A stretch of DNA of 64,000 bases from Pedobacter steynii (GTDB taxonomy: Bacteria; Bacteroidota; Bacteroidia; Sphingobacteriales; Sphingobacteriaceae), in contig NZ_CP017141.1 in assembly GCF_001721645.1 (NCBI RefSeq), positions 5,766,001 through 5,830,000 of the forward strand. The letters are read 5' to 3'. The number at the start of each line of letters is the position of its first letter. Within the stretch, counting starts at the first letter, position 1. The notes beneath the pieces are model-generated. The model was not told the origin of the DNA and searched no databases. It saw nothing but the letters and a program-made list of their open reading frames with translations. Positions 52,444 to 59,866 of this stretch are shown here, piece after piece. The translations under genes and the position numbers were made by a program.

Positions 52444-53048
52444 CAGTTGTGCCCGGATAAAGTGGATATATTGGTTTCAATTTCTTCGATCAGTGGTACT
52501 GTCCTCACAGTGGCATGTTCAGAAATGGCCACCAATCTGAGTTTATACATGGCAAAAGGAACCTGCCTTCCGCCCAGTGAGCCCCATAAATGATTGATTT
52601 GTTCAAAAGTCAGTGTATACAGCTCCATAGTAAAGGTCAGCTCCTCCAGGTCATTGGGGTCTGTTGATCCTCCACTTGAGGATGTCGAGGTAGCGAAGGA
52701 GTTTTTGCTCTGAAGAAAGCGGATTACAGAAGAGAGCCTTTTGAGCGCCAGCAGGTACCCATCTCCAAAGTAGTTACAACTGAGTAAAACATAAAGGTTT
52801 AAATAGACCGGGGCATTCTCATAAATCGCAGTTCCGGAAGGGAAACGTTTTAAAGGAGACTGATTTTTAAGGGTACTTTCTTCTTCGATGTTGACCAGAC
52901 TGATCACTATGCTATCGGTCAGACCGGCACCACTTGCGGTTTCCGACAAGCCGATATTGTCAATGATGACACTCGCAGCATTGTCGCCCTTTGCAATAAG
53001 GTAACTGGTCAGTTCTGATTTCAACAATTGGAGCGCCTTGTCAATCAT
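52443..53048 (-). CDS. DUF4255 protein, eCIS terminal cap (Afp16/Pvc16-like)
   Basis: 201 aa. The DUF4255 N-terminal signature is present: MIDKALQLLKSELTSYL, then SIVISLVNIEEESTLKN and VYLNLYVLLSCNYFGDGYLLALKRLSSVIRFLQ. Afp16-like proteins stop tube and sheath growth at the far end of the particle. As the first gene of the operon it would be made before the structural parts. Its promoter should lie between 53049 and 53163. Confidence 0.9.
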   Translation of the reverse strand: MIDKALQLLKSELTSYLIAKGDNAASVIIDNIGLSETASGAGLTDSIVISLVNIEEESTLKNQSPLKRFPSGTAIYENAPVYLNLYVLLSCNYFGDGYLLALKRLSSVIRFLQSKNSFATSTSSSGGSTDPNDLEELTFTMELYTLTFEQINHLWGSLGGRQVPFAMYKLRLVAISEHATVRTVPLIEEIETNISTLSGHN

Positions 53049-53163
53049 AGCTAAGTCATTAGATTCCGAAAGAAATTCAGCGCATTTTATTTGCGCTTGA
53101 TGATATTAAAGCTCTGCAAGTTTTGTTGCAACAACAATAGCTACCATTAGTCATTTGTATCAG
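53049..53163 (-). promoter_or_regulatory. Probable eCIS operon promoter region with palindromic sites
   Basis: The region must contain the promoter of the whole operon, because a terminator (53164-53195) cuts it off from the LuxR gene upstream. No full TTTG/TAnnTTTG match is present, suggesting regulated or atypical transcription. A perfect 12-bp palindrome TTGTTGCAACAA (53123-53134) is a candidate operator, and a hairpin AGCGCA/TGCGCT (53079-53097) lies in the likely leader. Confidence 0.45.
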
Positions 53164-53195
53164 AAAAAAAAGCTCAACATACTGACACCTGAGCG
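53164..53195 (-). terminator. Terminator of the LuxR-type regulator gene
   Basis: On the minus strand GCTCAG pairs with TTGAGC (one G-T), followed by eight T. It separates the regulator gene from the eCIS operon. Confidence 0.7.
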
Positions 53196-53199
53196 ATGA

Positions 53200-53931
53200 T
53201 CAGATGATATGAAAGGACATGGCAAACTTAGTAAGCTGGCAGAGGTTATTTATTTCCAGCTTTCTGATGATATTTTTCCGGTGATTGTTAACGGTATGGG
53301 GAGAGATGTAAAGTATAGTAGAAATTTCACAACTGCTTTTTCCTTCCACAATCAATCTGATAATTTCCTTCTCCCGCTTACTTAACAACATAAACCGGTT
53401 ATAATATTTCTGGGTGAAACTACCGTCCTCCTGGCTGTCGCTGTCACAACCAGAAATATTAAGTCCTGAAATGTTAAGTTCAAAAGCATAATGAAATACG
53501 ATCGGGGAAAGCTGTTCAGCACCGGACATATAAATTCTGGAAGTTGAGAAATGCCATTTATAGTCTGACTTTCTGGAAGGCCTTAAGCACTGAAAGAAGA
53601 AATGGACCTTCCAGTGGTCTTTATGTTCAATCGCTTTAAATAGTTCGGGTTCCAGCACAATCCCCTCATCTTCAGGTGGGAAAAAGAATTCAAAATAGGC
53701 CAGCCAAAGCTTATGCGCCTCTTTATCATTCTGATTAAGAAATTTCGATTCTACGCGGTTCGCATACGCATTGACCATTACCTTTTGATTATCTACCAGC
53801 ACATTTCCAAGGAAGTATTCGCCAATTTCTGTAGCGTGAAATTTCTTCTGCATGATCCGGTTCATGACGGCATGCATTTGATCCGGGCAGGCTTCTAATT
53901 GCTCGACCGGGAGAGAGTGTACTAGATTCAT
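53200..53931 (-). CDS. LuxR-type transcriptional regulator next to the eCIS
   Basis: 243 aa. The C-terminal helix-turn-helix (182-238: LSKREKEIIRLIVEGKSSCEIS, then YISPHTVNNHRKNIIRKL) is a LuxR/GerE DNA-binding domain. The N-terminal 180 residues are unlike response-regulator receivers (no phosphorylation site) and have a PAS-like layout (FHATEIGEYFLGN; KWHFSTSRIYMSG), so it may sense a ligand directly. It lies just ahead of the eCIS operon on the same strand and is a good candidate for its regulator. Confidence 0.85.
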   Translation of the reverse strand: MNLVHSLPVEQLEACPDQMHAVMNRIMQKKFHATEIGEYFLGNVLVDNQKVMVNAYANRVESKFLNQNDKEAHKLWLAYFEFFFPPEDEGIVLEPELFKAIEHKDHWKVHFFFQCLRPSRKSDYKWHFSTSRIYMSGAEQLSPIVFHYAFELNISGLNISGCDSDSQEDGSFTQKYYNRFMLLSKREKEIIRLIVEGKSSCEISTILYISPHTVNNHRKNIIRKLEINNLCQLTKFAMSFHII

Positions 53932-54055
53932 AGGGCATGATTCTTTAGCAGTCCAGAAACAAACACACGAACATTACAAATTGTTTTCGAATAGTTCTGT
54001 TTAGGTAAAAATTATTTTCTGAATAGTATCATGACCAGGTTTTGAATGCAATCAA

Positions 54056-54793
54056 TCAGTTTTCTTTTATGGCAGAAACCATTAAAAAAATGGGCCTCCG
54101 GTTTTCATCTTTCATTTCCGGATAGTTCTCCAGTGTTTCTTCCGATGGCTTAGGTTCTGAAACTCTTTTTATGATGAACCCGGAGTCGATCAGGACATTC
54201 AGTACCCTTTCCAGTGTCCGGTGGTATTTCGTCACGGTATGCCCAAGAAAACTGGTATGCCTGATCCCCTCCTGCTGGTAATGATCCAGAGGCCAGTACA
54301 ACCGGTTTCCGGATCCATCTAAGATCCAATCCTGTTCGGGTCTGGAAGTAAATACGGGGTGTTCCTGTGAGAAAATAAAATGTCCGCCTGGCTGGAGACA
54401 GTGGTTTATTTTCTGACAGATGAGATTAAAGTCCTTCACATAATGAAAAGCAAGTGAACTGATCACCACATCGAATTCCTGAAGAGAAAAATCAATATCT
54501 TCAATCGCCATCTGCTGATATTCAATCTCCAGTCCTGCCGATTTCTCTTTAGCCGCTTCCAGCATTTTCGAAGAAAGGTCTATTCCAACAACCCTTTTTG
54601 CACCCTGTTGTTTGGCGTATATGCAATGCCATCCAAAACCACAGCCCAGATCCAAAACTGACTTTCCTTCAAAATCAGGCATCATTTTCTGCAAAACATG
54701 CCATTCGCCAGCTGCATTTAACCCCGCCACGGAGCGTGGCATATGCCCGTAGTTTTCAAAAAAGTCAGGATCATCATATTTATTTTCTCTCAT
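54056..54793 (-). CDS. Class I SAM-dependent methyltransferase
   Basis: 245 aa from the start at 54793 (MRENKYDDPDFFENYGHMPRS), which matches the family opening; a start at 54862 would add 23 unrelated residues. The SAM-binding motif I is VLDLGCGFGWHC, and the acidic residue of motif II is in VVGIDLSSKMLE. Target unknown. It is divergently arranged with a small lipoprotein gene. Confidence 0.9.
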   Translation of the reverse strand: MRENKYDDPDFFENYGHMPRSVAGLNAAGEWHVLQKMMPDFEGKSVLDLGCGFGWHCIYAKQQGAKRVVGIDLSSKMLEAAKEKSAGLEIEYQQMAIEDIDFSLQEFDVVISSLAFHYVKDFNLICQKINHCLQPGGHFIFSQEHPVFTSRPEQDWILDGSGNRLYWPLDHYQQEGIRHTSFLGHTVTKYHRTLERVLNVLIDSGFIIKRVSEPKPSEETLENYPEMKDENRRPIFLMVSAIKEN

Positions 54794-54910
54794 ATTGAAG
54801 GCATTAGGATTAAAAACTGTGGTTAAACAATTTTGCATTAACTTTAATAAACAAATATGCACATCATTTGTTGGCGTATAATTATAAATTCACCTCATAC
54901 CTATGATCAA

Positions 54911-55363
54911 ATGAAAACAATTCTCACATTCACAATTTCCCTATTTTCCCTTGCCTTATTCAGCTGTAACAGTCAGAAGGCCGGAAGCAATGCACAGGAT
55001 ACGACTAAGGCCGAAGCCAAAGTAATGGTGGGTGGCGACCAGGATGAACACGGTTGCAAAGCATCTGCCGGTTATCAGTGGTCGGTTGTAAAACAGGGAT
55101 GTATACGCCCTTTTGAACTGACAGATAAAATGAAAGACCTGACTGATTCTACCATGGCTGGATTTCTTCTTTTTTCTGATGATAAAAAAAAAGTAGAAAT
55201 CTTCGCCAAAGAATTTAAAACCCCATTGGTAATGGGCAGCCAGGAAGCCGAAGTATTTATATCTGATGACAAACTGTATAAACTCGAAAAAGATGCCCAA
55301 AAACATTGGGTGCTTTATAAAAATGAAGATGGAAAAGCAAGAATCATTTTAGAGCAGGTATAG
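54911..55363 (+). CDS. Small secreted lipoprotein of unknown function
   Basis: 150 aa. The start at 54911 gives a lipoprotein signal (ending LFSC at residue 19); the upstream frame adds 18 unlikely residues. The mature protein has the motif GGDQDEHGCKASAGYQWSVV with two paired cysteines (KQGCIR), a pattern I have seen in small Bacteroidota lipoproteins of unknown role. It faces the gamma-glutamyltransferase gene; the last bases form a short hairpin across both stop codons. Confidence 0.7.
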   Translation: MKTILTFTISLFSLALFSCNSQKAGSNAQDTTKAEAKVMVGGDQDEHGCKASAGYQWSVVKQGCIRPFELTDKMKDLTDSTMAGFLLFSDDKKKVEIFAKEFKTPLVMGSQEAEVFISDDKLYKLEKDAQKHWVLYKNEDGKARIILEQV

Positions 55364-55367
55364 TGCT

Positions 55368-57257
55368 CTACCAGCCGATCCCATAATCTTCTCCATGATT
55401 ACTTGATCCGCCCCAAAGGCTGCCATGTGTCCAGTCAAAGTAAATTGCATTAATCGGCCCGCTGGTCCGGTCTGAAAAGCTCAGGAAGTATCCCATTTTC
55501 TTTAGTTCTTCCCGGGTAGCGGTACTGGTATTGCTGTTTAACAAAATCTGACCTGGTTTAGGCTTGCGGTCTTCGGTCTTTGTGCCTCCCAATGAGAGCC
55601 ACAATTGATTCGTGTTGATGTTAGCTGCCTCTGAAGCCTGTTGCACGTTCATTCCAAATTCGGTCACATTTAAAAAGAATTGTAACAGGTTCTGATCTTG
55701 TGTGTCTCCCCCCTGCACGGCAGATGACAGAAAAGGCCTGCCATTTTTAAGGGCAAGTGACGGAGATAAAGTTACCCTGGGTCTTTTGCCCGGGGCGACT
55801 AAATTGAATGGATTTAAGGTAGAATCCAACACAAAACTTTGCATACGCTGGCTCATTCCAATACCTGTTTCCCCTGCAATACAAGCCGGCAACCATCCGC
55901 CGCTTGGCGTTACAGAAACTACCCAGCCTTCTTTATCAGCTGCTTCTATTGAAGTCGTACCCCGCCATAATCTGTCCTGATACAAATCATCCGGCATTTG
56001 ATTTAACTGTCCAAGGTCATGTTTAGGAGCAAAATTGCGTTTTGTAGTATCCTGGTCAAAACCTCTTTGCTTAAGCAGGTTCAGATAAGGGTTTGTTTTT
56101 CCTTCAAAAGGATATGGATTTCCGGGTCCGATATCAGGGTTATTTTTATCATACTGAATAAGCCCGGCTCTTTGTTTTGCATATTCTTTACTCAGTAATC
56201 CTTTAATAGGCCCTTTAGGAGTTGTAGCCGGATCTCCGTAATAAAAATCACGGTCTGCAAAAGAAAGATTCATCGCCTGATAAAGGGTATGGATATATTT
56301 AGGGCTATTATAACCCATTGATTTAAGGTCAAAATTCTCCAGAATATTTAAAGCCTGCAACATTACGGGCCCTTGTGTCCATTGTTGTAGCTTGTATACA
56401 TCAATCCCTTTGTAATTTACGGTTAAGGGCTCTTCTTCAATGGGTTTCCATTTGGCAAGGTCTTCCATCGTGATCAATCCTCCCTGTTCCTGACAACCAC
56501 GCACAAACTCTTTTGCAATGTCGCCCTTATAGAAACGATCGTATGCAGCCATTAATGCTTGCTTCCTATTCTTCCCTTGTTTTAAAGCTGTTTTTTCTGC
56601 AGCGACCATTTTAGTCAACGTAGTCAGTAAATCCTTCTGTACAAAGATCTCTCCTGCTTCAGGTGCTTCTCTTTTTTCTCCGGGATGTGTCAGAAATACT
56701 TTTTTACTATAAGGCCATTGTTTAATCAGTTCCTTACCACGCTCCATGCTGTTCGCAGCTTGTGCTTCTATAGGATAACCGGCAGCCATTTCCATTGCCG
56801 GGGCAAGCACCTGCTCCAGACTTAGTGTCCCATAATTGATCAGCATATAGATGAGTCCTCCAGGGGTACCCGGCGTGGTTGCGGCCAACGCTCCATATTC
56901 CGGCGGAAAATTGTATCCTTTATTTTTAAAGAAGTCTGCAGTTGCTCCTGTTGGCGCCACTCCCATTGCATTAATCGCCAGCACTTTTTTAGTTTTAGGA
57001 TTATAGATCAGTACCTGAGTTTCCCCGCCCCAACTTAGGGTATCCCACATGGTACAGGTCGCAGCAAGCATTGCACAAGCTGCATCAACAGCATTCCCTC
57101 CTTTCTGAAAAGTCATCGCTCCTGCTGTGGCGGCTAAGGGCTTACCCGTAATAGCCATCCAGTTCCGTCCATGTAAAACCGGTTTTTGAGTCTGTTGCGC
57201 TGATAATGGCAATATACTGGCAGCGGAAAGGAATAATGCAGAGAATAAGTGTTTCAT
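55368..57257 (-). CDS. Gamma-glutamyltransferase-family protein
   Basis: 629 aa. It has a signal peptide (ending LSAQ) and the two-domain GGT layout; the autoprocessing and catalytic Thr is predicted at 434 (RGTTSIEAADKEG), where the family usually has TTHY. GGTs split glutathione and related gamma-glutamyl compounds in the periplasm after self-cleavage into two chains. N-terminal substrate-binding features (GGNAVDAACAML, LSWGGETQVLI) are present. The altered TTSI motif suggests a divergent substrate range. It is convergent with the small lipoprotein gene. Confidence 0.87.
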   Translation of the reverse strand: MKHLFSALFLSAASILPLSAQQTQKPVLHGRNWMAITGKPLAATAGAMTFQKGGNAVDAACAMLAATCTMWDTLSWGGETQVLIYNPKTKKVLAINAMGVAPTGATADFFKNKGYNFPPEYGALAATTPGTPGGLIYMLINYGTLSLEQVLAPAMEMAAGYPIEAQAANSMERGKELIKQWPYSKKVFLTHPGEKREAPEAGEIFVQKDLLTTLTKMVAAEKTALKQGKNRKQALMAAYDRFYKGDIAKEFVRGCQEQGGLITMEDLAKWKPIEEEPLTVNYKGIDVYKLQQWTQGPVMLQALNILENFDLKSMGYNSPKYIHTLYQAMNLSFADRDFYYGDPATTPKGPIKGLLSKEYAKQRAGLIQYDKNNPDIGPGNPYPFEGKTNPYLNLLKQRGFDQDTTKRNFAPKHDLGQLNQMPDDLYQDRLWRGTTSIEAADKEGWVVSVTPSGGWLPACIAGETGIGMSQRMQSFVLDSTLNPFNLVAPGKRPRVTLSPSLALKNGRPFLSSAVQGGDTQDQNLLQFFLNVTEFGMNVQQASEAANINTNQLWLSLGGTKTEDRKPKPGQILLNSNTSTATREELKKMGYFLSFSDRTSGPINAIYFDWTHGSLWGGSSNHGEDYGIGW

Positions 57258-57378
57258 ATCAAATCTATATAGCTTAAAATTACTTAATTTTAAAAGATCG
57301 CCAAAGAATAGCCTCTATTCGCCTGTCACAATATAGCTACCGGCCCAGTGATAAAATGAATACCCTGAACAGAGATAA

Positions 57379-58080
57379 TTAATGAAATAACCTCTCTTTT
57401 AAATCTGCATATCTGGTTCTCCCGATCGGAAGTGTCTCTCCGTTTTCAAGTAAAAGGTGATATTTACTTCCCGGGCTGACGGTGATTTTCATGGCTGGCG
57501 TTATGGGAACAATATAAGATTTATGAATTCTTTCAAAAGTAGCCGGGAGTAATTGTTCCAGCTTCTCCAGCGATTTATCATGAAGTTCCTGTCTTCCATT
57601 TTTTAAATGTAATTCAGTGTAAATTCCAGCCCCCTTAATATAAAGGAGCTCATTAACATCAATCAGGACAATATTTCCGGACCTTTTTACAGCCAGAAAG
57701 CGAAGCCCGCTCTCCCCCTGATTCTGAGCTGCAGAGATTCTTTGGAAAGCCTGAGACAACCTGCCTTCATCAAAAGGTTTGGCAACAAAATCCAGAACGC
57801 CATATTCAAAAGCGGTGATGGCCTTTTCTGTATAAGCAGAAATGATAATGGTGTGAAAAGACTTTGACACCATTGATTTCAAAAGCTCGAAGCCATCTCT
57901 TCCATTTAGGTTTAAATCGAGCAGCAATACCTCAATGTCGTTTTTCTCTAAAAAAGACAGGGCCTCCTCTATCGATTCACAAATGTGTATTTTTTGGAGT
58001 TTTATTCCAAAAAAATTACGGCTCATGCGTTCAATTCTTCCCGCAATCCGGCCCTCATCCTCAACAACTAATATCGTCAT
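57379..58080 (-). CDS. LytTR-family response regulator
   Basis: 233 aa. Receiver domain with phosphorylation site Asp55 (LLLDLNLNGRDGFE) and the acidic pocket VVEDE at the start; C-terminal LytTR DNA-binding domain (about 130-233: FLAVKRSGNIVLIDVNELLYI and RIHKSYIVP). Its start overlaps the end of the kinase gene in an ATGA, so it is the cognate regulator. Targets are probably nearby genes such as the divergent TonB receptor. Confidence 0.94.
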   Translation of the reverse strand: MTILVVEDEGRIAGRIERMSRNFFGIKLQKIHICESIEEALSFLEKNDIEVLLLDLNLNGRDGFELLKSMVSKSFHTIIISAYTEKAITAFEYGVLDFVAKPFDEGRLSQAFQRISAAQNQGESGLRFLAVKRSGNIVLIDVNELLYIKGAGIYTELHLKNGRQELHDKSLEKLEQLLPATFERIHKSYIVPITPAMKITVSPGSKYHLLLENGETLPIGRTRYADLKERLFH

Positions 58081-59741
58081 TTATAAATTTTTATTTCTGT
58101 TTGCCAGCCGCCTGGTATAGCAGCAGAATTAAATTCCCATTGGCTACCATAGCTTTCTGTTAATCGTGCCTGGATATATTGAAAACCTGTCCCAGATGTT
58201 TTATCTTTTCTCATAGGCCTGTTTTTGGCGGTTGTGGTTAAAGTATATTTTTTAAAACGTGCAGCCCGCTCAAAGTTTAAATTAAAACGAATAATTCCAT
58301 CTTCGGGTGCTGCACTATGCGTAATCCCATTTTCCAGGGCGGTATGGATAATTGCCGGAGGAATCATATCGGATAGTTCTATATTTGTTGTTGTCCAGTC
58401 ATAGCTAACTTCCTTACGAAACTGCATGACCTTCAGATGGACTTCGCACAGCTCTATTTCCTTGCTTACCGGTACTAAAGTCGCATCTGCAATCTGGTTA
58501 AGGATATCAAATTCAACGGCCAGCGCCTGAACAAAAAGTGCCCCTTCCCTTGGCGATTCCTCCACCCAATCCATCAGGGAGGTTAGGGTATTCTTAATAA
58601 AATGAGGCTGAATATTTTTCTTTACTAATTCCAGCTTTAACCTGGCGGATAAGAACAACGACGTTTGATGTTCCCGTTCCACTTCCTTAGCGCGAATAGC
58701 ATGCAGGTAAAGCATACAGAGTACAATAATTGCAAAGCTGATAAACAAACCAAAATCATACACCAGAAAATAATTCACAATCCCGCTACATAGCAGTCCG
58801 GCCAAGACAATTGCCCCTCCTTTTTCTTTACGCCTACAGGCATCGAGGACCACGGTCATCGATGCCAGCCACATCGCATAACTGAAATACATTGCGGTGA
58901 GGTCATAAGACCTTAAATTAAGCAGATATGTTGCAATCAATGTAATCAGCAATACCCCCAGCAATATCCATTTTCTTTTGGAAGAAAACTGAATGGTAAA
59001 ATAGAGTGGCACCAACAGCGAAATGGCAAAAGTAAGAAAGCCAATCGTCTCCAGCCGAAGGTAAAAATGGGTATAAGGAATGGAGACATAAAATTTGAGG
59101 TATTCTATAATCAACAGGGCAAAAAAGAGAAAGCAGGTGATACAGAAAATCAGTATCGCATACTCCTTCCGGTTACTATTGATAAACAGAAAGAAATAAT
59201 AAATGGCAGCGATTAGAAAAGCACCTGCCGTCATGTTCATAAAGGACATGATAATCAATGGATTCCTTAAAAGTTGCCGGTAATATTCAATTTTTATTCC
59301 AAATCTGCGATCAGTATCCTGTTCGTAAGACTGTGAAAGCCTTAAAGCCACCAGATGTGTTCCATTTTTCGCAAGGGAATCCGGGATCAAAAAACAACTG
59401 CTTTCTGTACCAGGCTGCTCCGTAACTCCGGCACCTATTTTTCCGTTCTCTCCAATCTTCTGTCCATCCCAGAACACCTCGAAAGCGCCAAAAATATGAA
59501 CCTCCATTCCTAAATGTTCGATCATCTCTGACCTGTTTAAAGAAACATTGGCCCTCAGCCAAAAAACCTGCGTTCCTGTTTGCCCACGTTCCGGACTCCA
59601 GCCTCTTGAATTGAATTCTTTTGCTGCCCAGGACGGGTTATCGCCACGCTTATATACCGGGTCAGATACCTCATAACTGACGTTATTTTTACAGGAGGAT
59701 AAAGCCAGAAGAAGCGTAATCAATATAGTAAGTCGGAACAT
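58077..59741 (-). CDS. LytS-type sensor histidine kinase with 7TM input, lipoprotein-like start
   Basis: 554 aa. A short hydrophobic N-terminus ends in LSSC (Cys17), a lipobox, followed by an extracytoplasmic domain (about 20-155) of 7TMR-DISM type and about seven membrane helices (160-345). The kinase H-box is IQPHFIKNTL with His380; the ATP-binding domain follows (ALENGITHSA, GTGFQYIQARL). The pair with the LytTR regulator is typical of Bacteroidota. Confidence 0.9.
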   Translation of the reverse strand: MFRLTILITLLLALSSCKNNVSYEVSDPVYKRGDNPSWAAKEFNSRGWSPERGQTGTQVFWLRANVSLNRSEMIEHLGMEVHIFGAFEVFWDGQKIGENGKIGAGVTEQPGTESSCFLIPDSLAKNGTHLVALRLSQSYEQDTDRRFGIKIEYYRQLLRNPLIIMSFMNMTAGAFLIAAIYYFFLFINSNRKEYAILIFCITCFLFFALLIIEYLKFYVSIPYTHFYLRLETIGFLTFAISLLVPLYFTIQFSSKRKWILLGVLLITLIATYLLNLRSYDLTAMYFSYAMWLASMTVVLDACRRKEKGGAIVLAGLLCSGIVNYFLVYDFGLFISFAIIVLCMLYLHAIRAKEVEREHQTSLFLSARLKLELVKKNIQPHFIKNTLTSLMDWVEESPREGALFVQALAVEFDILNQIADATLVPVSKEIELCEVHLKVMQFRKEVSYDWTTTNIELSDMIPPAIIHTALENGITHSAAPEDGIIRFNLNFERAARFKKYTLTTTAKNRPMRKDKTSGTGFQYIQARLTESYGSQWEFNSAAIPGGWQTEIKIYK

Positions 59742-59866
59742 GTGGTAAAGTTAAGATGAATATAGGAGAGAAAAGTGTATTACACAAGGTCATAGAGCAG
59801 TTCGCATGTTTTCTCATTAAGGAAAGCATCCGGGAGATTAATCTTGCAGCATATATCGGATAAATC

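Larger units (their letters stand above)
23682..53048 (-). other. Extracellular contractile injection system (eCIS) locus
   Basis: Twenty genes, all on the minus strand, mostly overlapping or a few bases apart. They include every core part of an Afp/PVC/MAC-type particle: sheath, two tube proteins, LysM hub, VgrG-like spike, PAAR tip, gp25, two giant baseplate proteins, tape measure, DUF4255 cap protein and AAA+ ATPase, plus a DUF4157 cargo-type protein. There are no TssJLM membrane-complex genes and no phage head, terminase or integrase genes, so it is neither a T6SS of the usual type nor a prophage. A tail-fibre (Afp13-like) gene is not apparent. Confidence 0.93.

Noticed and set aside
23682..53048. 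Interpretation as a prophage tail or a type VI secretion system
   Set aside because: No head, terminase, integrase or lysis genes and no TssJLM/TssBC layout; the DUF4255, LysM, AAA+ and DUF4157 genes mark an eCIS.
54794..54862. Upstream start of the methyltransferase gene at 54862
   Set aside because: The added residues are unlike the family and the frame would run into the divergent promoter region.
55351..55369. Hairpin AGAGCA/TGCTCT across the convergent stop codons as a terminator
   Set aside because: The stem is short and no T run follows on either strand.
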